Shown here piece after piece: positions 38,631 through 48,600 of a stretch of DNA of 64,000 nt. The DNA is taken from NCBI RefSeq assembly GCF_958295425.1, contig NC_081136.1, positions 14,095,381-14,159,380 on the forward strand, in the 5' to 3' direction. The notes beneath the pieces are model-generated. The model worked only from the letters and a program-made list of their open reading frames with translations, was not told the origin of the DNA and made no database searches. The stretch comes from Solea solea (taxonomy: Eukaryota; Chordata; Actinopteri; Pleuronectiformes; Soleidae). The translations under genes were made by a program, and so were the position numbers. The stretch's first letter is position 1; each line of letters opens with the position of its first letter.

Positions 38631-38690
38631 TACTTTCTCGTGCGCACAAGATACTTTATCGTGCGCAACAGAAAGTATCTCGTGCGCACC
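38631..38690. repeat. Triple TCGTGCGCA repeat
   Basis: The motif TCGTGCGCA occurs three times at about 21-base intervals, each preceded by TACTTT or AAGTAT (partly inverted to each other). It is unusually CpG-rich for the region. It lies next to the BED-zinc-finger exon, so it may be the end of the same element. Confidence 0.65.
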
Positions 38691-38859
38691 AGGAACGTTT
38701 AGTTTTTTGTTTTTTTTTCGATGTCCCTTTAGGGGCTCCGTAAAAAACTCTATTTTTATGTGCTTTATACATTGAAATCCTTTAACTCGTCATTCCTCAG
38801 CATGTACACAGAGCATCTAGCCTAATATTAGTCAATGAGAAAATAAATGGCATACTAAC

Positions 38860-39072
38860 CTGGCATTCAACATATAAATCTGTGTGACGACACTGCAGGT
38901 GTTTTATGAGGTTGGATGTGTTCCCTCCTTTGGCTCCTATAGCTTGGTGGCAGCGCCTGCACAGTGGACGGCCATCGTCTATTGCTTTACTGTCTGTGCC
39001 TTGTTTAAAGCCAAAATAGTTCCAAATGTGACTTTTGGAGTTTGTTTTTATGGGCAAAATTAGTGGTGCCAC
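38860..39072 (-). mobile_element. hAT-type transposase 5' exon with a BED zinc finger (fragment)
   Basis: On the minus strand, 39072-38860 codes 71 residues starting MAPLILPIKTNSKSHIWNYF, then GFKQG, CRRC, GAKGGNTSNLIKHLQCRH. This is the ZBED/hAT BED-finger pattern C-x2-C-x16-H-x4-H with the aromatic SHIWNYFGF lead. It ends at a plausible donor (CCAG|GTTAGT). No catalytic transposase domain is recognisable downstream within the window, so it is a fragment. A domesticated ZBED gene is possible but unsupported. Confidence 0.7.
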
Positions 39073-39309
39073 AGACGTGGCGGCGGCGGCAGTGTAATTG
39101 TGTTGTCTCGTGTTTGTGACTGTAAGCCGTGCGCGTCTGGGCGAGACAGATCTTTAGCGAATTGGCTTAATATAAAACTAATAATAATATTATTATTACT
39201 ATAATAATAATAATAACAATGCATTTTATTTATAACTGCCTTTCAGAACACCCAAGGACACTTTGCAGAATAAAGATACAAAAAAACCAAAATGTCAACT
39301 CAGGTATCC

Positions 39310-39600
39310 TTACTGTCCCCCATTTTTCCTTTCACCCAAACCGGTCAAGCCAGGTGGCTGCATGTCCTTGAGTCTGTTTGTGTCAGAGATTTCTTCCTGT
39401 TGAGGAACAAGTAGGCTGAGGGGCCTTTTGAGTTATGTACAGATTCCGAAAGTGTGATTTCTAAGCTCTCCATCCAAGTGTAACACATGGAAATCTGAAA
39501 ATATTGGAAAAAGATTTGGCATTCCTCAAACTGGTTTAGGGAGAATTTTAGCCTCAACGATTTACACCTTCTGGGTGCCAAGAGACTACAATCAATGAAG
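39310..39600. repeat. Dispersed retroposon-like repeat
   Basis: The stretch with GTCCCCCATTTTTCC, ACCGGTCAAGCCAGG and GATTTCTTCCTGTTGAGG resembles the high-copy fish repeat also seen at about 2490-2580. I cannot name the family. Confidence 0.45.
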
Positions 39601-41319
39601 TTGTCTAAAAAACAACCAAAAAAGAGGTAATGGCACCATTGTCAAACCTAAGTGGGTCCATATCGCATGCATAGGCAATATGGAACTTTGGGTTTCAGGT
39701 CACCACCATCATAAAACTAAAATAACTACAACATTCTACTCTATGGAGCTCCGGTAGCTGATCTCACACAAACAAGGTAACGCCTATAGATGTACATACT
39801 AGCTAACACAAATCAAACAATATGTCAAACAACTCGTCTCTTCGCTGGCTGTTTTCATCATAAAAGTGAAGATGGTGGATAGGTGTTGTTCCCCAGAATG
39901 CTAACGTTATGCTAACACAACACTTACCCTTCCAGTGACAACAACGCTCTGTTTAGTCAGTAGACTCCAGAGTTGAATGTTTGTCAAAAAGCCAGATTGC
40001 ATCCATATGTTTCCCTTCCTCTTGTAAACCTCCAGTGACTCTCTGGACTAAGATGAAGGGAAGTTAATCAGGAAGTTGTACCCTATATTATAAGGATGAG
40101 ATATATTATGTCAAATGTTGCGATATATCGTTTGATGTCTATGGTTTTAAAGTGCACAGTGAAGTCTGACAGGTTGAATCGAGCACCAGTCTTGTTCATT
40201 TTTGTGACATCTTAGGCTGCCAACATGGCGGTTCATAGGGACCGGATTTTGTTATATTTGCAGAAGTTACCAGAAACATTTATTTTTACATGAACCCTAT
40301 CAATGTAGATTTAATACACAAATGATGTGATTCCTCTTAATATAAAATCAGCATATGTAACTCAAAACATTTATTTCATTGTCACATCCTTTATTATTTT
40401 GATTACACTACAGCAAAAACTACTGAACAGAATTAGATTAAAACAGTATTCAGTTAAATAACATAGCAAAGTCCATATAATTAGTTATTTTAAAGTTTTT
40501 AAAGTATTTTAAGTCTTCACCTTAGTCCCAACTCAGTACCTCAACAAATGTGATGAGTATCAATATCAAGTGGTCAGGACTTTTGGCTAAAAGTAAAATC
40601 CAGCCAAAAAAACTGTCTTCACACGTAACCCGTACCACTACTTCAAGCAGGAACAAGCCTGAAATGTCCCCAAGAAAAGAACCTTTAAATTGCAGTGATT
40701 CTACAAGCTGAATCAAAAGCACATTGCTACTGTACTGCTGTAATTCTGTTTTATTGCTGTTTAATTTAAGAACTTTTTAGATGATCCAGGACTTTATGGA
40801 AATGCTGTAGCACCTGATGTAGAAAACCAAATCAGTCAGTTTCTTGGCATGGCGAAGGCATATGTATGTTTCTACCAGTGTGACAGTACGTTACAATATG
40901 CAATAATTAGTGAAGCTAAGTGAATTATACTTAGCTTAAAGCACTAGGTCAATTAAATATTGTATAAACGTGTGTACATTTAAGGTGGAAGTAAAAGTGG
41001 GCTAATCGATAAAATATAAATACAAATCAATGTTTAGGGAACAGATTTAAAAGATGATGATGTACAGAATTCACCTGGCTGATCATGTTACCTCAACTTC
41101 TGCATTTCATTGCACTAGAAAAATGATGAGACATTCACTGATTTATGACTTGCAAAATGCGAATATTACTATAAACAAGGTAATGCATCAATACCTATTG
41201 GCATTTTTTTTTAAAGACTCTATATTTTACAAGAAATTCAATGAAAAGTAGAGGATGATCTTCAGAGATTTTTGGTGGATACTATCTAGGATACTCCTCA
41301 CAGAGGATCTCAGCACACC

Positions 41320-42081
41320 ATGCCACCCAAGAAGGAACAAGGCAGCAACCAGAGTAATGGAGAGGAGTCTGTGTCGCTCTCACAGGTACGAGTAATGAGT
41401 CAACAAAGTTTATGTATGTGTTGTTTATACAACTCCTGCAGCAGCAAGAAAGCAACTTCAAGACTGTTGTGGATTTACTTGTGAACAATGTGAACACTAG
41501 GATTGACAAATTGACCAGGGTCTCCCTGGTCAATTTCTTCTGGGAGCCTGCAATTCTCCCAGAAGGACATTGATGATCTGACAGAAAAATGAGAAACTTG
41601 AGTCAGAGAGAACCATTGCTTGTGCTGAAACTCAAACAATGCAGGAGAAATTGCCAGAGATGACTGAGAAAGCAGACTACTTAGAGGGTCAAACAAGAAG
41701 GAATAACCTTGTTATGGATGGAATTCCTGAGGCCCAGAATGAAAGCTGGAGGGAGACTGAGGATAAAGTCAGGTGTGTGATCAAGGAGAAACTTCACCTG
41801 GAAAGAGACCTAGGCCTATCATGATACAATTCCTCAGATACATTAATATAATGGCTGTACTGGGAAAAGCTAGGGATCTGAAAGGCACTAACATCTATGT
41901 GAATGAGGACTACACTGAAGCTGTCAGGCAAAAGCGCAAGGAACTCATTCCAGCCATGAAAGCTGCCAGAGAACGAGGCGACATAGCCTATATCCGATAT
42001 GACAAGCTTATTGTCCATCTCCCTACCCAAAAGCATAAGGATCAGAAAGGCACCAACGGCCAGGAGCTGGAGACGGGCTAG
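41320..42081 (+). pseudogene. LINE ORF1 (RNA-binding, RRM type), frameshifted
   Basis: Reads through at least three frames: the N-terminus from 41320, a coiled-coil part with IQLLQQQESNFKTVVDLLV near 41428, 41639-41823, and 41821-42081. The last piece contains the conserved YVNEDYTEAVRQKRKELIPA. Family proteins coat the LINE RNA. Confidence 0.75.
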
Positions 42082-42180
42082 AGCTGGAGCTGGCACCAGG
42101 AGCTGGAGCTAGGGACTAGTTCTCTGGTCTCATTAACTTGAGCTCAAATATGCTGAACCGAACTATGTTTTTTTTTTTTA

Positions 42181-44799
42181 ATGGATAATAGACCCATTAA
42201 TGATAAGCATCTCATTCCTGTTTCAAAGGGTCATGTTATAGCCCATTTGAATGTCTGCAGAATTAGAAATAAGATACATGAACTTAACTATCTGATCACA
42301 AAAAACACCATTCATGTCTTAGCTGTATCAGCGACCCATCTGGATGCTACTCTTCTTGACACAGAGATCTCCATTGATGGCTATAATATTTTTAGAAGGG
42401 ACAGGAATAAACATGGAGGTGGCATAGCATTATATATCAGAAATAACTTTCCGGCAAGACTGTGCTCTGAGTTTATCTGAGATAGTGTAGAATCCCTATG
42501 GGTCAAAGTGCATCTTTCTCACCTTAAGCCAGTGCTGATTGGTTGTTGCTATAGACCTCCTGGGACTGACAAGCAATACTTGAATGATTTATGTGTGTTA
42601 ATTGACAGAGTTACAGATGTAAATGGTGAAATATTTTTTACTTGGGGATATGAACGTAGACTGGTTTGCAAATCAGTGTCCAATGAAGAAAAAGATAGTA
42701 TCATTAATCAATGCTTGTAATCTGTCTCAGATGATTTTTCAACCAACCAGAGTCTTTACTAACAGTGCTGGCAATACTTCTGCCACTTGCATAGAGCATA
42801 TTTACACAAATGTTCCTGAATGCTTCACTAAACCAGTTTGTCGATCTGTGGGTTTTAGTGACCATAATATTATAGCAATTACCAGGAAAACTAAAATTCC
42901 TAAATGTAAGGTCAATATAGTACATAATAGGATGGTCAAGAAATGTATTCCGGAAAGTTTTTTGGCAGATGTTGGTGATACTGACTGGACTGATGTGTAT
43001 GCTGCTCAGGAGCCTGATGCCTCCTTAAGTATCTTTATGGAAAGCTTTATGAAGATTATTGATAAGCATGCCCCTATGAGAAATGAAAAATGTTATGTTT
43101 TAGTGGGCTCTCCTTTGTGGAATCAGAAGGCATGTTCCTGACCAAACCATCTGATGTAGCAAATTATTTTAATGATTTCTTCATAAATGAGGTCTATGCA
43201 CTAAGACAAAATATGGATAATACTGATTCTAATTAAAAAGCCCATAAAAAATGAAGTGATGTTGGATAAGAGTTGCACTACAATTAATAGTGTAGAGGAA
43301 TGGGAAGTAAGGAAGTTGTTGAAGTCCTTGCCCGAACACAGCTCAGTGGGTACTGACATGCTGGATAGTAAAGTACTTGGCCTGGCAGCTGATTATGTTT
43401 ATGGTCCAATATGTCATATATTAAATGCATGCTTAATGTAAGGTAGTTTTCCCACTATCTGGAAATAAGGTAAAATTATTCCCTTACCTAAAGATGGCAG
43501 ACTAGCACTCACTGGGAAGAACAGTGGCCTATCACTATTCTCCCAGTTCTTAGTAAACTGATGGAGAGAATAGTTCATTCACAAATACAGGAATACTTTG
43601 ACAGTAATAGCTTGAACACAGATTTCCAACTTGTTCCGCCCTTACAGTAATGACAGATGACTAGCTCAAGGAAATGGATAATTCAAAGATGACTGGTGCA
43701 GTATTACTTGATTTTAGTGTGGCATTCAATGTCATAGATCACAATCTACTGATTGGTAAACTAGAATGCTATGGATTTAGTCAAACCACCATCCAATTCA
43801 TGAAGAGTTATCTCACAGGTAGGACGCAAAGGGTTTATTACACTGGGAGCTGGTCTCACTCTAAGGTCTTGGACTGCGGGATCCCGCAAGGGAGCTGCCT
43901 GGGACCACTCTTATACGCCATCTTCACAAACGATTTACTATCAGTTTTGTGTAAAGCAACTGTACAAATGTATGCCGACGATTCCACATTGTATTATGCT
44001 GCAGAAACTGTTAGTGAACGGGACAAAATTTTATCAGCTGAGTTGAATAGGGTTTTTGATTGGATAAAACAAAATAGTACTGAACATCTCGAAAACCAAA
44101 TCAATTATCTTGGGATCGAGTCATAAACTGTCATCTGCACCACGGATGAGTCTGAACATGGTTGGGGAACTTATAGAACAGGTAGATAAGGTAAAATTAC
44201 TGGGCACAATAATAGATAGTCAGCTCTCATGGGCAGAACATATTGATGCCATAGTGAATAAAATGAGTTGTGGTATCTCCATGGTGAGGAAATGTCTTTC
44301 TTATGTCCCTGCATACATCGTGGGGCAGGTGGCTAAATCTTTAATTTTATGTCACCTGGATTATTGTGCACCTGTATGGTCATCTGCATGTAAAGGTCAA
44401 CTAAAGAAATTACAAACTGCCCAGAACAGCGCTGCCAGGTTAGTATGACACTGTTCTATAAGAACAAACACTGTCAGTATGCATCGTCGACTCTCATGGT
44501 TAACAGTAGATAACAGGTTGGTTTTCAACACAACAACATTTTTCAGAAATACTGTTTTTTCTTCTCAACCCGTTGTCTTATATTACCACATTTTCAAATG
44601 TGATCAGGTTCATTCACATTTGACAAGGGCAGCTGCTAACGACCAGTTGATGCTACAATGCCCAAAATCAAATGCTTTAAAGAGAACTATTATTTATCGT
44701 GGCATCAATCATTGGAATAATTGTCCACTGAATATATGTAAACTGAATAGCAAAGTATCTTTCAAGTACCATCTGAGAATGTACTATTTAAGTTTGTGA
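42181..44799 (+). pseudogene. LINE ORF2 (endonuclease and reverse transcriptase), frameshifted
   Basis: Pieces at 42181-42480, about 42508-43141, 43256-43441, 43674-44126, 44110-44448 and 44479-44799 follow each other in the order of a LINE ORF2. The endonuclease reads LAVSATHLD where active relatives have SET, so the catalytic Glu is replaced by Ala. The reverse transcriptase reads DFSVAFNVIDH where active relatives have Asp before VIDH. YADD is intact. Confidence 0.8.
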
Positions 44800-45668
44800 T
44801 TGGGTATGGACATACAGTATTTACTGTATGAATGTAATAATGAATGTAATGCTGTAAGAACTTATTCAGAATATTTTCTGATGATGTTTATAATGATGGC
44901 AACAATGGTTTACTGCTTTTAGATTCGATTTTAGATTTTTCTTTTTGTGTGTGTGTGGACCCCAGGAAGACTAGCTTGTCTAACTTTGCAGACAGATAAT
45001 GGGGATCCTTTTAAATAAACAACAAACACAAGAGACTGATTTTCACTTAAAATATGTTGTATTCTGATCATTGTACATTTTCTGACAGAAACTAAACACC
45101 ACAGGAGGTCTCACAGAATACAGCTATTTTTGTATAAATAATTAAAATTACACATACATATATAAAACAACATTTAGATGCATTTTCCCTTTACAACAAT
45201 GCTGACTCTTTAGCTGCTAGTAAAGTAAAACCTGACCATATATTTTGCATGCCTTTGAATACAATAAATACATTTGTGTATGAATTTGTATTAAATAAAG
45301 CAAGTTTAAATGTGTAAACAGAACCATACAGATATTTTCCAACACCCCAGTGTTTTTAAATACCATTGTAGTAGTATATATTATTTTACTTACAGTGTTA
45401 TTACAGTAATAATTTGGTGCAACAAAAGCTTGAAGTTGGCTTTGTAATTCTGCCCATGATCATTGACGTTTCCACTCAGAAACATAGTCACTTTGAATGA
45501 TATCTCCAATCCATTGTCATTAAAGTGTCTGACCAGTGCAAAGTTGAACATGGTGGTGAGATTACAAGACGTGTCAACCATAAAACGGGCACTACTTTTG
45601 GATTCCTTTTCATTCCAACAAGGGCAGTCATATACTCATAGCAAGTCAAAAGGGAATCAGCATAAATT

Positions 45669-48600
45669 CTACTGCTGATTTGACAGTAGCGTTGATAAAA
45701 GCACCAGGCAGAATGCAGTGATGAGGCTGATGTTTTGGCTTACTCCACTTGAAGCTGTAAATAAGAAGACATAAAAAAACATTAGTTAGCAAAAAATATT
45801 TAGACTTTGTAGTTTTATAATTAAGGGGCGACATTTCTTACGTATGCCATCAATGATGATGGAGCTGGTTTCAATGTCAAAACCAGTGACGTTTTGAGCT
45901 GCATTTATCAAAACACTTGCAATCTGAGAGTTGTTCGGAGCAGATGAGCTTAAGAACTGAAGACGTGCAAAGTTGACGACTGATCCATTTCTGCAGAGGT
46001 AGATAGAAATATTGTGTGAAACATTAGACTTTGGCAATTTTTCTTAAAGTTGAACATACTGTCAACTTACGCGAATGCCACTACTTCCAAGCTACGAAAA
46101 GACCTAAATTCCTTGAAGACAGGTGTAAGCTGCCAAAACAGAAAACACATTGCATTTCAACAATTTTACTTATTTTACCAGATGTTTTATTTCAAGTGTG
46201 GTTTACTCTCTGATAAATAAATGCATAAATTATACAAAAAGACTTTAATGGTGACTCACCTGTTCAGTTATTGTAGATTTACGTTGTTTAAATGCAGAAG
46301 ATGTTGAATCCAACAAGTCAGTTGTAAATGTGTTCGTAATAGATCTGAATACTAGTTGCTTAGTTATTGTAGCTGCAGCAGTTGTAGTAGTAGTAGTAGT
46401 AGTTGTAATTGCAGGTGTTACTGCTGTCAGTGCAAGGGTTGTCGTAGCTGGAGCAGTTGTGGTTGTAGGAACTGGACCCACTGTAACACATAAAAAAATA
46501 AATAACGTAATGAAGCGTTCAAATTGTATTCTTCATTTAGCCAAAACCCGACAAATACTGTTGTTCACATGGTTGCTACTTTTTGTTGGATGTAAATTAG
46601 GTACCACTGTAATGTGTTGACGAACCTGTTATTGTAACTGAGTTTGGCGCCACTAACGTGCTCAATGTAGAATTGGCATTGTTGGCAGCATCTACAAAAG
46701 TCTGAGCAATGGCAGAGTTCTCTGGAAGCTCTGACGTAGAGACATTTGAGTTGAATACAATCCCCATTTCTGCCTGAACTCCAGTTTCTCGAACAGCAAT
46801 AGGTCTGTGTCACAAAAAGAAATGAGACATTCATCAAACAATTTTAACAGATGATTGTAACTTAATCCAAACATGTAATAAACCCACAACACTGTTAACA
46901 ATGCAAGTGAGTATTTGTGTTACAAAAGCAAAATTTGTGAAAAACTGAAGAATATCTTTACCTGAAACTTTTCACACGGCATTTGCTAAACTTTGAAGGA
47001 TATTTCTTCTTGTATTCAGCATTACACTTTAAAAAAAGAGAGCAACATTTAAACAATTAATTTTAAAGAACATTTCCAGCTTATTACTTCTCCTTTTCCA
47101 AAGGTGCCAAACTATGTACACAATATGAAGTTTTACTTACTGGCCCTATAAGCTTTCCTGCAAGTTCTTGGAATTCAGTGCTACTTGTGTCATTGTAAGC
47201 ATCTGTATATGCAACGTCTTTGAGGTCTGCAGAAATAACATATTCAGGGGCTGGGGTTATTGCCTCACTAGTAAGGGCTGAAGTTGGGGCTGTTGTCCCA
47301 GCAGTGGTTGACAGTGTGGGGGTGGCAGTTGTAGTTGCACTTTCTGCAGTGGTCTCCGTTATTGGCACTACGGCTGTGGTCACAATAGTAGTTGGTGTGG
47401 TTGGGGCTTGGGTTGAAGTTGTTGCTGTAAGAGTTGTTGAGGCTGTTGCCGGTGCTGTTGGGGCTGGTGTTGTTGTTGCTGCAGCTGTGGTTCTAGTTGT
47501 TGTTACTGGTGTTGTAGTAGTTGTGCCTGGTGTTGTAGTTGTTGTGCCTTGTGTTGTTACTGGGGTTGTAGTTGTTGTGCCTGGTGTTGTAGCTGTTATT
47601 GCTGCTGTGGTAGTTATTGCTGGTGTTGTAGTAGTTGTTATTGCTGGTGTTGTAGTAGTTGTTTGGACTGGTGTCGTAGATGTGGTGGCCAATGTAGTTG
47701 TTGTGGCTGCTGTTGTAGTTGTTGGTGCTGGTGTTGTAGTTGTTGTTGGAGTTGTAGTTGTTGGGATTGGTGTCATAGTTGTGGTGGCTGGGGTTGTAGT
47801 TGTGGCTGCTGTTGTAGTTGTTGTTGCAGGGGTTATAGTTGATGTGGCTGGTGTTGTAGTTGTTGTGAATGGTGTCGTAGTTGTGGTGGCTGGTGTTGTA
47901 GTTGTTGCTGGTGTTGTAGTTGTTGCTGGTGTCGTAGTTGTTGCTGCTTCTGTTGTAGTTGTGGTGGTTGTTGTAGTTGTTGTGGCTGCAGGGGTTGTAG
48001 TTGTCGTGACTGGTGTCGTAGTTGTGGTGGCTGCTGTTGTAGTTGTTGTTGCTGGTGTTGTAGTTGTTGTTGCTGGTGTTGTAGTTGTGGTGGCTGTTGT
48101 AGTTGTTGTGGCTGCAGGGGTTGCAGTTGTTGTGACTGGTGTCGTAGTTGTGGTGGCTGGTGTTGTAGTTGTAGTTGCTGGTGTTGTAGTTGTTGTTGCT
48201 GGTGTTGTAGTTGTTGTGGCTAGTGTTGTAGTTGTTGTTGTAGTTGTGGTGGCTGTTGTAGTTGTTGCTGGAGTTGTAGTTGTGACTGGTGTTGTAGTTG
48301 TGGAGGCTGGTGTAGTTGTTGTTGCTGGTGTTGTAGTTGTTGTGGCTGGTGTTGTAGTTGTTGTTGCTGGTGTTGTAGTTGTGATGGCTGTTGTAATTGT
48401 GGCTGCAGGGGTTGTAGTTGTTGTGACTGGTGTCGTAGTTGTGGTGGCTGGTGTTGTAGTTGTTGTGGCTGGTGTTGTAGTTGTTGTTGTTGCTGGTGTT
48501 GTAGTTGTTGTGGCTGCAGGGGTTGTAGTTGTCGTGACTGGTGTTGTTGTTGTTGCTGGTGTTGTAGTTGTTGTGGCTGGTGTTGTAGTTGTTGTGGCTG

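Larger units (their letters stand above)
37201..40945 (-). pseudogene. Relic of a fourth mucin gene: repeat fragment plus detached promoter/intron block
   Basis: Two pieces in the same order and orientation as a mucin gene. At 37610-37215 the minus strand codes a short Thr-rich mucin repeat (AAPTTTTAATITTTASP, then Pro/Thr) that shifts frame and ends. At 40258-40945 the sequence follows the MucA 5' region (23345-24055) over hundreds of bases, for example GTTACCAGAAACATTT, ACACAAATGATGTGATTC and GCTGTAGCACCTGAT. The part holding exon 1, the TATA box and TGACGT is missing. I found no signal-peptide or SEA exon. Foreign repeats fill the space between. It looks dead, and linking the two pieces into one former gene is inference. 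Confidence 0.55.
41282..45022 (+). mobile_element. Degenerate non-LTR retrotransposon (LINE) with ORF1 and APE/RT ORF2
   Basis: The element is oriented opposite to the mucins. ORF1 starts near 41320 (MPPKKEQGSNQSNGEE) and continues with frameshifts to about 42081. It has RRNNLVMDGIPE and ERGDIAYIRYDKLIVH, typical of RRM-type LINE ORF1 proteins. ORF2 starts at 42181 and is broken into pieces up to 44799. Its apurinic endonuclease has HGGGIALYIRN, GDMNVDW and SDHNIIA. Its reverse transcriptase has LLDFSVAFNVIDH, GIPQGSCLGPLLYAIF and MYADDSTLYY. The 3' end carries GGACCCCAGGAAGACTAG and GGGGATCC followed by AATAAAC-like tail bases. Clade is uncertain (jockey/I/CR1 group). Several frameshifts and stops make it inactive. 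Confidence 0.85.
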
